A stretch of 64,000 nucleotides of DNA from Polysphondylium violaceum (taxonomy: Eukaryota > Evosea > Eumycetozoa > Dictyosteliales > Dictyosteliaceae): assembly GCA_000277445.1 (NCBI GenBank), contig AJWJ01000001.1:111893-175892 (forward strand), given 5' to 3'. The notes under the pieces were generated by a model. The model saw only the letters and a list, made by a program, of their open reading frames with translations. It was not told the origin of the DNA and searched no databases. Each line of letters begins with the position of its first letter. Positions within the stretch are counted from its first letter, which is position 1. The translations under genes were made by a program, and so were the position numbers. Shown piece by piece: positions 25,514 through 36,634 of this stretch.

Positions 25514-25569
25514 ACCGCATTTGTGTATGAGCCTTATTTATAACACAAAAATTTTGTTGAACCGCATTT
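25505..25569. repeat. 18-bp direct repeat, 47-bp period, upstream of tRNA-Lys
   Basis: The 18-mer TTTTGTTGAACCGCATTT occurs at 25505-25522 and again, identical, at 25552-25569, with 29 bp between. The second copy ends 47 bp before the tRNA 5' end. It could be a target-site duplication or element footprint, or an upstream tRNA expression element. Confidence 0.8.
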
Positions 25570-25616
25570 CCACTAACCAAGTTTTATACGACTTAAAATT
25601 TATACTTTTTATATAA

Positions 25617-25689
25617 GCCCGGCTAGCTCAGTCGGTAGAGCGCACGACTCTTAATCGTGTGGTCGTGGGTTCGAGCCCCACGTTGGGCG
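25617..25689 (+). tRNA. tRNA-Lys (anticodon CTT)
   Basis: A full cloverleaf of 73 nt. The acceptor stem GCCCGGC pairs with GTTGGGC (two G-T wobbles). The D arm is GCTC/GAGC with loop AGTCGGTA. The anticodon stem is CACGA/TCGTG with loop CTCTTAA (anticodon CTT at 25650-25652). The T arm is GTGGG/CCCAC with TTCGAGC. Discriminator G is at 25689, there is no intron, and CCA is not encoded. Internal A-box (TAGCTCAGTCGG) and B-box (GGTTCGAGCCC) promoters are intact. A short T run (about 25695) downstream can terminate Pol III. Confidence 0.97.
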
Positions 25690-26134
25690 AAACATTTTAA
25701 AACTATTACCATCCTTTGTCGGGAACTTTTGTAAACCCAAATTTCATTTTTTAATAACAATGACTAAGGTCGTTGGTATTAAAGGTTGGAATGAATGATG
25801 AATACACAAGTGAGACGAGATACACTAAATGAACACAAAACTCAAACCTCTAATGAACTAAATAATTTAATGTGAAAAATCTATATAATGCATCGATGAA
25901 GAAGAAAACATGATGAAAATGTTTTTCCAAATTTTTATTTTGTAAAAACATTTTTATAAAAGATTTTTCCTATTTAATCATGGATGGACCACAAATGAGT
26001 TCAAATCCAGAGATCATTATTGTTCATTAATATGGATATTTATTCCTATTACAATTGTGTTTTCATGTGTATCATATATTGGACAAAAACTAAAGATAGA
26101 TACTATTTATTTTTATTGGAAAAGAATAATTAGT
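25690..26134. other. Intergenic region after tRNA, nothing recognised
   Basis: 445 bp of A/T-rich DNA between the tRNA and the 3' end of the coiled-coil gene. A T run near 25695 is a likely Pol III stop. No ORF, structured RNA or repeat was recognised. Confidence 0.4.
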
Positions 26135-27552
26135 TTAATAAATTGGTCTAAACTTTTCTCTTAAATAAACATAACTCTTTGTCTCCATTGCTCCATTATC
26201 AACTCTTAGAATAGAGGGAATGATTGTAGTGTGTACTACCATTTGTTTACCATTTTCAATTTTTCCAAAAGATTTATGTTTATCAAAAGAGAAATCAATT
26301 TCTTCATTTTGATCCTCTTTATATTCATCAAATGCAGCCTCTGGGTGAGTTAATAAAACTGTCCATATAAATTTACAACAATCATTTACAAATTTCTTGG
26401 TTAATTCACTAGATTAGACTATGTTAGATTCGATAGAAATGTTAAAATGATTTTATAAAATACCTACAGTTCTGTGAATGAATCAATGAATTTTAGGATC
26501 AAATTTTTTACATCTTCAATACAACTTTCGGCTGCATTTAAGTGACTGTCATTTAAAGAATATAATAAGCATTTGAGATAATAGGTCTGTTTATCACTTG
26601 GTTTTTTGTATTTAAGCAAAATGTCATGAGGGAATTTGAAAAAATCAGTACACTTGGAAAAGCATATTTTAAATATGACACTGATTAATGGAACAAGGTC
26701 ATGGTCATTAAGTTCCATTAATTTAGTATTTGTATAATATTCTTCAATACTATTTATAAATTTTTCTAATTCTAAATTTAAATCCAATGAACTTGGTAGA
26801 TTATTGTTCAATTGAATATCCTTATATTTGTTTAAGATACCCATATTACACACTATTTCAGCAGATTCATCTTTTTCTTTCTTTATCTGATTTGATAAAT
26901 TATCAATAATTTGATTTTTTTGGTTTAATAATGAAATTTGTTGTGAAACTACTTGCTTTAACTTGAGATTTTCATTATTTAATTGATAAACTTGAGTATG
27001 TAGATTATCATTTTCCAATTTAAGACGACGGGACACCCCTTGATCATAGTTAATTTGATCAATAAAATTTGCATTCCTTTGATTTAGTTCATGTAAGTTT
27101 TTTTTTAAATACATAATTTCTTTTTTTAATTTTTCCGTTTTCTGATTTGATTCTTTATATTTTTTATTTTCAGCCTTTATATTATGATATTTTTGTTCCA
27201 AAGTTGAAATCTCATCTTTTGCTGAAACCAAATCATTCTGTAGCTTCTGTACTAGCTTACCATTTTTGACATTTGCAGAGCTGTTTTGTTCAAGACAGGT
27301 ATGGTGAGGGAGAGGGGATATCTCGTTTAGACGAGGGTCAAAATTATGTGTTGTGTTGATCGCCGTCTGAAGTGGACTTGGAATATGACTAAAATCTAAA
27401 TCCAAAGGATGGATATCATTGATTGATGTAGAATATAATTTGGAGAGTCGAGAGAAATGGTTTTCTTCAGGCGAATCATTTTCACTATCAGGGGGTAAAG
27501 TGAAATCTTGGAAATTTTTAATAGGTGACAAAAATTGAAAGAAATTGCTCAT
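26135..27552 (-). CDS. Coiled-coil protein of unknown function
   Basis: Exons 26468..27552 and 26135..26408, with a 59-nt intron whose donor is GTAGGT and which joins in phase 2 (FTEL|ELTKKF), give 452 aa. Residues ~95-230 form a long coiled coil rich in K, E, N and Q (LVQKLQNDLVSAKDEISTLE onward). A compact C-terminal domain (aa ~255-452) follows, with conserved-looking Cys and aromatic residues (VNDCCKFIWTVLLTHPE). The arrangement of coiled coil plus C-terminal domain with a W..ll..P pattern faintly recalls the mitochondria-eating protein (Mieap/SPATA18) C-terminal domain, but this is a guess from pattern only. There is no signal peptide or membrane helix. It is divergent from the HSPA12-like gene, with 419 bp between the starts. 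Confidence 0.8.
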
Positions 27553-27750
27553 AGTTTGAGGTAAATTGAAATAAATAAATTGTAAAATTTGAACAATAAT
27601 TTATTTTTTTGAAAATGGAATTAAATGTATTTTTCACCTCCCCTTGGGTTCTATTTTTAAAAAATACAAAATCAATTCTATTTTAGCTTCCCCCTTTTAC
27701 ATTTTCCCAAAAATTAAAAAACTGTGGTGATCAAATTTCAAAGAGTAAAA

Positions 27751-27819
27751 GTATCTCTCAGGGGTGGGTTGATTATTTTTAGGAACTGTATCTCTAAGGG
27801 GTGGGTTGATTATTTTTAA
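27751..27819. promoter_or_regulatory. Tandem G/T-rich promoter element (G-box-like)
   Basis: Two 32-bp copies, 27751-27782 and 27788-27819, match at 30 of 32 positions. Each contains the core GGGGTGGGTTGATT. They lie 153 bp upstream of the HSPA12-like gene start, in the 419-bp divergent region 27553-27971, which is otherwise A/T-rich. G/T-rich boxes of this kind are what the Dictyostelium G-box binding factor recognises in cAMP-induced, post-aggregation genes; that link is inferred. They could serve either flanking gene. Confidence 0.6.
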
Positions 27820-27971
27820 GTTCTTAAAAATTTCAAAGGGGAATCTATTTATACTTATTACAAACCAAAAATAACTTTAGAAATTTCAATTTTTTTCGAT
27901 TTAAATTACAAAAAATCATTTTTAAATTCAATAAATATTTTTTATTTATCAGGAAATATTATACAATTAAT

Positions 27972-30516
27972 ATGATTAAATCTAAGTGTATAGTTGTTGC
28001 TTTTGATTTTGGTACTGCATGTTCTGGTTATGCTTTTGCCTACACTAAAGATTCATCAAAAACAATTTTTGTCCAAGAAAAATGGGGTGGTATTGATGCT
28101 AATTGTATCAAAACACTTTCACAAATAGTTTTAAACGACAAAAATGAGGGTGTCGCTTTTGGATATGAAGCTCGAGATTATTTTAATAACAATCCAGATG
28201 TTGAACCTGAAACCAGACCTTACTTTGCTTTTTTCAAAATGCATTTATTTGATAAAAAGAATAGAGGCCAACCTGTTAAAGCTTTAAATTGTAACAAAAC
28301 AGCAACAGCCCAACAATTAATTTCGGAAACTTTAAAATTCTTGAAAAATAGTGCCCTAACAAAACTCAATTCTTCTTCTGCATCAAGTATTAAGGTTCAA
28401 GATATACAATGGGTTATAACTATTCCTGCAATTTGGGATGACTCTGCAAAACAAATAATGAGGGTATGTGCAGATATGGCTGGTTTATGTTCAAAGGATG
28501 ACAGAGGTAAATATAAGTAGTTTTGTTTTTTTTGGAAATTAATCAATTACTCAAATTTAAATTTTACAGAATCATTGGTGTTTGTCTATGAACCCGAGGC
28601 TGGAGCTTTACAGTGTATTTATGAAAGAACATCTGGGTACAATGTTTCCAACGGAGAAAAATTTTTGGTGATGGATAACGGTGGTGGTACAGCGGATTTC
28701 ATAGCTTATCAACAAGTTGAGGGAAAAAAATTAAATGCAATTTCAAAATCATTTGGTGGAGATTTTGGCTCAATTTATGTCAATGCAAACTTTTATCAGT
28801 TTTTGGAAAATATTTTTGGTAAAGACCTTGTAAAAAGTAGAAAAGATCATCCTCAATTTCAATTCTTATTGGATAAATTTGAATCGCTGAAAAGAACATT
28901 TAACACAAGTAGTGGGAATGGTTCTAAACCACTAGATCTTAGCCTAAGTGTGTTTGGTCAAGACGAGGCATGGATGACATCTAAAATAAATGCCTATAAC
29001 CAACAGTACCACACCGATATCAAATACTATAGTAAAAGAGATAAGCTAATGGTCCCTCATAGTTTATTCCTTTCGTTTTTCACCCCACTATTCAACAGCA
29101 TTACAGACTGTGTCAAAAAAGAGATCAGAGAAAACCCTCTTTTAAAGAATTTGAACTATATTTTCTTGATTGGTGGTTTCAATGAAAATAGCTTTATTCA
29201 AGAGCATATTAAAAAAGAATTGGAATTCACAGGAGCAAAGTTTATTATATCGAAATCACCTGTTTTGGCTGTTGTACAAGGTGCTGCTAGATTTGGTTTA
29301 AACCCAGACACTGTTTTAAAAAGACTTCAAACCCGTAGCTATGCAATTGAAATTGAAGAATTGGTTAAACCAGGAATGCATCCAGGAAAAAAGCTTTTAA
29401 AAAGAAGAGGTGTACAATATTGTCCCAATGTTTGCGATGTGCTTGTAAGTGCCGGCCAAATGGTTGGGTACGATGAAGTATTCACTCGATCTTATGTTCC
29501 AATTTCCCCAGATCAAAAATCAGTTGAAATCTCCATCTTTTCATCACATATACCAAAAATCCAATACACAACAGATCCTGGGGTCCAGTTTATTGGAGAA
29601 CTCTATGTTAGTCTACCAGATACCAGCGAAAAGCTCGAAGACCGTCGTATAAATGTATCAATGAAATTTGCTTCAACTGAAGTAGAGGTATCAGCAGTTC
29701 ATGAAAAGACTGGTGCATCGATGTGTGCATCGTTTGATTTTGCCATTGATGAAGCTGAATCTTTAAAGAGAAATATTCTTCATCAAGAAAAGAACAGACT
29801 CAAAGTTCAATTATGTGTTATGATGGATTGTACTGGGAGTATGGGTACATGGATGAATGAGTCCAAGACCAAAATGATAAATCTAACTCATTTACTCGGT
29901 CAAACATACTCTGGAATGGAACTCAATGTTTCATTTATTGGCTATCGTGATATCAAAGATGTAAAAAGATTTGAAATAGTACCATTCACTAAAGATATCA
30001 TGGGTCTTCAAACTAGAATTGGCCAGATGGTTGCTGATGGGGGCGATGATTTTGCAGAGGATATTGCTGGTGCTCTCAACCAAGCCTATAATCTTTCATG
30101 GGGATATGATTCTGTCAAACTAATAGTTCATGTCGCTGATGCTCCTTGCCATGGCTCTAAATATTATAACTTTAATGTTGTTGACCGTGAAGTTGATGAA
30201 TATCCAGGTACATACAATGTAAATTTAATTTAAATAACTTTCTTACTAATTAAAACCATTAATATTAGGTGGCGATCCTTCAGGTCTCATTCCAGAGAGA
30301 ATTCTTAAAAACATCTCGTCAAAAGGAATTGATTACTATTTTATTAAGATTAATGGCCACACCGACAAGATGATAGAAATCTTTAGAAATGCCATCGACA
30401 CACCACAAAAAAAGATTGTTGTCCAAGATTTGGGTGCTGATGTTTCACAACTTTTACCATCTTTGGTTAATTTTGTAACAAACTCTATTACTAGATTTTC
30501 TGAAAATATAAACTAA
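27972..30516 (+). CDS. HSPA12-like (Hsp70 ATPase fold) protein with C-terminal vWA domain
   Basis: Exons 27972..28506, 28570..30207 and 30269..30516 (introns 63 and 61 nt), 806 aa. The N-terminal ~430 residues are an actin/Hsp70-type ATPase of the HSPA12 subgroup. They have phosphate-1 AFDFGTACSGYAF (from aa ~10), phosphate-2 MDNGGGTADF (aa ~213-222) and the adenosine motif FLIGGFNENSF. A beta-rich linker follows. From aa ~585 a von Willebrand A domain reads VMMDCTGSMGTWM (MIDAS-like D598, T600, S602), FIGYRD and VHVADAPCHG. This vWA type resembles the one in Dictyostelium VwkA alpha-kinase, but no alpha-kinase domain is present here. There is no signal peptide, so the protein is likely cytosolic. 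An ATP-driven adaptor is inferred; the substrate is unknown. Confidence 0.88.
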
Positions 30517-31718
30517 ATTAATTATAGGTTATTAAATATTTTAAACTATCTACAATACTCTTTAAATAGGTGATAATCAAAAGCTGAATATAAGAAACTC
30601 TTAAAGTCCACTTGGCAAGAATTATCAAATACAAAGGATCGTCTTCCTTGATGTAATTGTATGGGACAAAGTATAGAGTATTCTAAAACTTGTGAACTTT
30701 ATATGTGTTGCTATATTTCACTTTCGGGTCATCTCTTTATGGTGATAAGCTATTGCCAAATACTCGTTATGTTTATGTCTTTTGCTCATTTAATCTATAG
30801 GTGGTTGTTAAAGAAATATTTCAGATGAGTTATTTGGTAACTTGGCGATTTCTCAATGATTAGTTTCATCGCCACCAAATTTATTTTATATAAAGGTAGT
30901 GCAATGACCTGAGTTTAAGTTCTTTATCTAGCTAGTTTCAATCAATGTGCTTCCTTTAAATATATATCCATATATATGTACACACTAGTAGACGGCGTTT
31001 GTTTCTTTTGAATATCTTTTTTTTTCTAGATATTGTATAAACACCTATGATTGAGCTTCCTTTACATCTGATTTAAATTGCCATTCACTCCTACACATAG
31101 GACCTAGGTATGTATTGCATTCATTGTTAGTTATGTTTTAGTGTGATGAAATATAGCTGTTACTGATATATACATTGTTGAGCTTCATTTGAACTTAACC
31201 ATTTAAGAATACAATGCATATGAAAAGCATGAGTGCAGACACCCCAAACTGGTCATAGGGATGTGGATATTAGTATACAAGCACACAGAAAGGTGTTATT
31301 CTCTACTTACCTGGAGGACAATCATCGCCCGGTACTTTACAATCCACACAGCAACCGTCAAACTCCATTCTACAAATACCACAGCAATCCTCACTCACAT
31401 TCCAATGCCAACAAGATACTGTATTCCATCTATAAAATAATATTAGAACTCTATTGTGTGTCAATGTTTAATTAAATATCTATAATTACTCTATAATATA
31501 AAACAACGATATTAATATAAAATACAAGCTTGTGTGTCGATACTATACATACTTTTAATATTAACTTTCATTTCCAATCACTGTTGTTTTCCGATTTGTA
31601 AAATGAAAATGAAAAATTAAAAAAAATTAAAAAAATACAAAAAACCAAACATTTTTTAATTTATGTGTGAAGTGATCATTTTTCTAATCACACTCTTATA
31701 TATCTCATATAATATAAA
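30517..31718. other. 1.2-kb intergenic region without recognised gene
   Basis: Between two + strand genes. It is less A/T-extreme than other spacers (30560-31440), but all frames are broken. The longest frame (31233-31475, 80 codons) has no recognisable motif. CCTAGG and TCTAGCTAGT-type short palindromes occur near 31100 and 30930. It could hide a non-coding RNA. I found no tRNA, snRNA or class I RNA signature. The 3' end of the upstream gene and the promoter of pigw should be here. Confidence 0.4.
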
Positions 31719-33276
31719 ATGGATGAACAATATAAACTTGAACATGAGAAGTTTGTTCAAAATAATAATGGAACCACTTTTTTTGAAACATGTTCACTTT
31801 TAACTATATTACCTGTAAATAGATACTCATATATTATCACCGAGGACTATGTGTGAGTTAATACTAATATAATCATAGGTATCAATATTATTTCAAAGAG
31901 TAGTGTTTTCATGTTTTTTGAATAGTGAAAAGATTCCATTACCTCTCGGACTTAGATTTATATTGGAATTGATGTTTATCATCCTACCTTTTATCGTGTC
32001 TGTGACCTATACTCAATTGACTTTATTTTTGATAATTGGAATGTTGATCACATGTCTCACAGTACCTTTATTTGCTCAGTAAATATTCAATAGATAGATT
32101 GAGATCGATAGATAATATACTAATGTATAATATAGTAAAAATATTAAAATATATTTCAAGAATCCCAAGGAATTATTACAAGATTTAAATTCATCAAGAA
32201 AGAGTTTTTTAGAGGAATATAGATCATTTATTATGTTGGCCACATGTGTTTGTATTTTGGCTGTGGATTTTAAAATATTTCCAAGAAGATTTGGAAAGAC
32301 AGAGACCTATGGAATCTCACTGATGGACATTGGTGTTGGTAGTGTGGTGTTGTCGGGTGCATTGGTGTCGAGACAGGCCAGATACCATTTTATTAAAAAG
32401 CAGCAACACGACAGAGAAAAAGACAAGCAAGCAGCCTCGGGCAGTGGCAGTGGCGGTAAAATAGAGTTGTCCAGGGGAGCACTGGTTTGGCATCAGTTGG
32501 TGGCACAGGCCCCATTGATGGTTCTGGGATTTGTCAGAATGCTGCTCACAAAGTCTACCAATTACCAAGAGCACGTGTCAGAGTATGGCGTGCACTGGAA
32601 CTTCTTTTTCACCCTGGGCTTTGTGGCCATCTTTTTGGCGTTTATGAACTTTTCGCCCAACGTCAATGGCGCATTGGGCGTGTTGATTATTGTTGGCTAC
32701 CAGATGCTTCTTCAGTCGGGGCTCAGCGACTATATCCTCCATCATCCCCGTGACAGCCTGCTGGCCGCCAACAAAGAGGGCATCTGCAGCATTGCCGGAT
32801 ACCTGGCCATCTACCTGATTGGCATCAAATTGGGAGACTCGCTCTTCAAGACCCGAAACACCATCCGCGACTGGCTCAAATACTCGCTCAGACTTCTCGC
32901 CACCTCAGTGCTTTTCTACGTGTTGTGGTATCTCTGTGAAATCTACATTGACAAGACCTCGCGTCGTATGGCCAACCTGGGCTACGTGTTGGCCATTCTC
33001 TCACTCAATCTCTTTAATTTCTCGATCAACATCCTCATCTCGATTCTCACCGGCCACCAAAACTCGTCTGTCATTGCCAAATCGGTGAATCGTAACCAAT
33101 TGTTTATATTTTTACTGGGCAATATTTTGACGGGCCTCACCAACTTTTCCATGAAAACCATCTATGCCACCGAAGAGACGGCCATGATTGTCATCTGCTC
33201 CTACACCTTTATCCTCTCGTTGGTGGCCCTCTTATTGGACTACAAAAACATCACTATTAAATTTTGGGCCAAATGA
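31719..33276 (+). CDS. pigw: GPI inositol acyltransferase (PIG-W/Gwt1 family)
   Basis: Exons 31719..31852, 31926..32078 and 32136..33276 (introns 73 and 57 nt), 475 aa. PIG-W acylates the inositol of GlcN-PI in the ER, an early step in GPI-anchor synthesis. The family block ILAVDFKIFPRRFGKTETYG, then SLMDIGVGSVVLSGALV, is unmistakable. The N-terminus (NGTTFFE) also matches the family. About 12-13 hydrophobic segments follow along the chain. The second intron is placed with its acceptor at 32135, which keeps the frame (VPLFA|HKNIKIYFKNPKELL); the nearer AG at 32160 does not. Exon 3 from about 32250 on is strikingly GC-rich compared with its flanks. Confidence 0.9.
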
Positions 33277-33444
33277 GATATTTCAATTTTTGACGTTACA
33301 TGAAAAAAAAAAAATAATTAAAAAAATAAAAATAAAAAAAAAAAAAAACACGAAGATACATCCATGGCCTCTTTCAGAAATTAATTTTGAGATTGTTTTA
33401 TTCATATCTCTATCTCATCATAGATTTATAATTATATCTCAAAA

Positions 33445-35614
33445 ATGAAAAACACAGCCAATCTTGTATTGTTACTCATAGTAACAATCCTTTTGATTGG
33501 TCAAACAGAGTCTAGAATATTTTCACGTTCTAAACCACAAAAATATAAACTCAATGATACCATCCCTGTTTATGTAGGTACTTGATTATTGTCGGGATCA
33601 TATTTCTATGATATCTTTTAACACAATAGATCTAAATATTAGGCAAATAATATTAAATCTGGGTTATCACAATATGGTTATTATGGTAAAGCCCCATTCC
33701 CCAAACCAAACTCTATTGAATCAAAAGAATCTTTTCAATTCAGATTAAGTGGTAATCGTAAATCAAGCTCTCTATATCAATTAAATGTAACATTATCGAA
33801 TCAATGTAAACCATTACAAAGTCAATATACCTCTTATTCTATAGATGAAGTTAAAACATTTAAACAATTGATTGAAGATGATTATAGAGTAAATTTGTAT
33901 GTATAGTAGTTGTAGAGTAGTACAAACTAATACTAATTCATATTAACTCATATTAATAATAGATATATTGATGATTTACCTTTGGCTGAAAATTTCACAA
34001 CACATTTATATTTAGGTTACCCAATTGGATACAAGTATCACAGTGGTAATTTCTATTATGCATTAAATAATCATTTGGATATAACAATATTGTATAGTAG
34101 TGTCGAACAATATAAAGTTGAATCTAGCTCAGATGAACTCAGAGGCGATCAAGAATACTATATCGTCGGTGTATCGGTATCACCTTCGAGCTGTAATCAT
34201 ACATTGAAAACATTGTGTGTGTCGTGCGAAGAGACATTATTGGTAGACGAGAATCTTCCACTCACAGTGCAATGGTCATACAATGTAACATCGATGTTGG
34301 TCAACAGTCCCGATTGGACAGAGAGATGGAACGACTACTATGTACAAACAGATCTACAAGGTGTGTCTGTGGGTTACAATGCTGTGTTGATTGTGTTTAT
34401 CTCTGCAACAATGGCTATCATCTTATTTAAAATCTTTAGAAAAACCACATTTGGTCTATTGGGAGAAGAGGAAACTGGATGGAAATCCATTTATGGCGAT
34501 GTATTTCGTTCACCAAACAACTTTATGACATTTAGTGTCATTGTTGGATTTGGAATTCAAATTGTGGCCGGTACATTTATTCTCATGGTGTTTTCTGTTG
34601 CCGGTTTCCTAAGTATCGCCAATCAAGGTGGTATGGCTTTGGCAACCATTTTAATTTTTGCCTTTTCTAGTTTATTCAATGGTTACTCTTCCATGAGAAC
34701 TTATATTATGATGGGTGGTACAAGAAAAAGATATAATACATATATTGTAAGTTTATATTTAATTGATACAAACTGAATATATACTAATATATTTAATAAT
34801 CTATAGACATCAACACTTTTACCTCTTATATTTTTAATTTTAATGGGTATTGGAAACATTCCAGTTTGGTCACATAAATATACATATGCACCAACAACAG
34901 GTGCTGTATTTTTTGTTTTGGCCATGTGGTTGTTTGTGTCTTTACCTTTTTCTGCAATGAGTTCATATTTTGTTTATACTTGGCCTGTAAGTTGTTGTTG
35001 ATTATTATTACTTTAGCATTTAATATCGTATTAATTATTAATTTATAATTTAGCCATCAGAATATCCATGCAAAACTCACACCATTCCAAGACTTATACC
35101 AAAACCTAAATGGTATCAAAATCCATATATCAGCATGGCTATTGGATTTACTATTCCTTTTATTATGATTTACGCAGAACTTTATTTCTTTTTAAGCTCT
35201 TTGGTATTAGGCGAACATTACAGTTATTCCTTTAGTTTCTGTATCTCTTTTATTTTCTTTATCATTACAATTATAGAAATTAATTTTATTACCGAATATT
35301 ACCAACTATCAATCGAGGCAAGTATTGGTATTTATTTTATTTAATTGTCGCAGTATACTAATATTATCGATAACAAATAGAATTATAATTGGTGGTGGAG
35401 ATCTCTATTGGGCCCAGCTATCACTGGTTTATATGTGTTTATTTATTTTATCATTTTTGGAATTTCAAATATATCTGTCGATGGTGTTTGGTTTTATTAT
35501 TTCTTTTATAGTCTAATATTCTCTTTATTAGTCTCATTCTTTTGCTCCTCTATTGGGTTCCTTGGAAATCTTTATCTCACCAAAAGAATTTATTCCACTT
35601 TACATTTTGAATAA
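33445..35614 (+). CDS. Transmembrane 9 superfamily (nonaspanin) protein
   Basis: Six exons: 33445..33573, 33643..33896, 33963..34746, 34807..34986, 35054..35317 and 35381..35614, 614 aa. A signal peptide (NLVLLLIVTILLIGQTES) is followed by a luminal domain of about 240 residues (TIPVYANNIKSGLSQYGYY and LPLAENFTTHLYLGYPIGYK are family blocks). Nine membrane segments then follow. The block YQLSIE|NYNWWWRS matches the conserved YQLS..Y.WWWRS of TM9 proteins. Members act in Golgi/endosome membrane-protein sorting; Dictyostelium Phg1 proteins are needed for adhesion and phagocytosis. The last intron (35318..35380) begins with GC instead of GT. Which Phg1 paralogue this is cannot be settled. Confidence 0.92.
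35318..35380 (+). other. GC-AG intron in the TM9 gene
   Basis: 63-nt intron with donor GAG|GCAAGT and acceptor AAATAG|AAT, phase 0. GT donors nearby give immediate stops, and only this junction rebuilds the conserved YQLS..Y.WWWRS block. GCAAGT after AG is the known non-canonical U2 donor form. Confidence 0.8.
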
Positions 35615-35680
35615 AAAAATAATAATAACAATGTTTTGTTGTTGTTGAAATAATATAAATACTGAAATATAATATATATT

Positions 35681-36634
35681 CTATTTATTGATAAGGTATT
35701 CTCTTTCTAAATAGGCGTTTTGGGTTTTAGATCTTCGTACCTTTCGTTTCAACAATTTTACAAAGTTTTTACTAGTGCCCCAAATCAAACTATTGGCACA
35801 CGCTTGCAAAGAGACACTGATGGCATCCAAGATGATAAATGGTTTGGCTTCGATTTCAAAGAATTCCAGTGTTCTCAAAATGGTGGGCGGCGTCCAAAAG
35901 AGCACAAAAACAAAAATAAATTTCAACAGTTGGTTTCTGAACTCGGCCTCCTGTTGTTTGTAACGCACAGACTCTGTGGGCAATAAGCTGGTGGGTCTGT
36001 TTCTTTTCATGCGCGCGAGAATGATAATCATAATGACGATCGAGGTCGAGATTGTTATGTACAATGGCACCAGCTCAAATAATCTAAATGGGTTTGTGCC
36101 TCCGATGATCCAGCAGCCATTGGAAGATGGCCCATACTGCTTAAATGCGCCAATGATTGCAGCGTTGACGGCGCAGAATCCCCACACGAATAAATGGTAG
36201 TACTTTATCGTGGATATCTCTTTGGCAGCGGTGCCCTTGGTGTTGTTCACCTGCTGCGGTTTATGTTTGTCAAGTTGTTGCTGGTACTGTTTTTGATTCT
36301 GTCTCATCATTTGCAAAAACACCTTGACTGTCATCATAAAGCTCCACATCACTGTGGCCTGTCCAAAGAACTGTCCCCACACGCCGATCGAAAAACAGAG
36401 CGCAGAGTTGGACACCTCGCCATCGTCAAACTGGTTTATGTCGCTCGTGTAGTATATGATAATGGTGGCAACATATTTGAGGGTGAAAATAAAATCTGAA
36501 ATCGATTGGAAAAAGATAAAGTTGGATCCACTGTGTTTTAATTTAGCAAAAACACCCCATGAAATAATAATAAACGCCGATGCAATAATAGATAAAGGTG
36601 CACAAATTAAGTAAATTAAAATAATATCCTTCAT
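35681..36634 (-). CDS. cAMP-receptor-like seven-transmembrane GPCR
   Basis: A single exon of 317 aa. Seven hydrophobic helices are readable, from IILIYLICAPLSIIASAFII (TM1) to ILDAISVSLQACANSLIWG (TM7). The pattern KYYHLFVWG (TM4 entry), GCWIIGG..PFRLF (extracellular loop 2) and LIWGTSKNFVKLL (TM7 end) matches dictyostelid cAMP receptors and their crl relatives. The loop between TM3 and TM4 carries a Gln-rich insertion (QNQKQYQQQLDKHKPQQ). The ligand need not be cAMP. The gene is convergent with the TM9 gene, 66 bp apart. Codon use is relatively GC-rich in the middle. Confidence 0.85.
   Translation of the reverse strand: MKDIILIYLICAPLSIIASAFIIISWGVFAKLKHSGSNFIFFQSISDFIFTLKYVATIIIYYTSDINQFDDGEVSNSALCFSIGVWGQFFGQATVMWSFMMTVKVFLQMMRQNQKQYQQQLDKHKPQQVNNTKGTAAKEISTIKYYHLFVWGFCAVNAAIIGAFKQYGPSSNGCWIIGGTNPFRLFELVPLYITISTSIVIMIIILARMKRNRPTSLLPTESVRYKQQEAEFRNQLLKFIFVFVLFWTPPTILRTLEFFEIEAKPFIILDAISVSLQACANSLIWGTSKNFVKLLKRKVRRSKTQNAYLEREYLINK

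Noticed and set aside
31233-31475. 80-codon frame in the spacer before pigw
   Set aside because: There is no start context or recognisable protein pattern.
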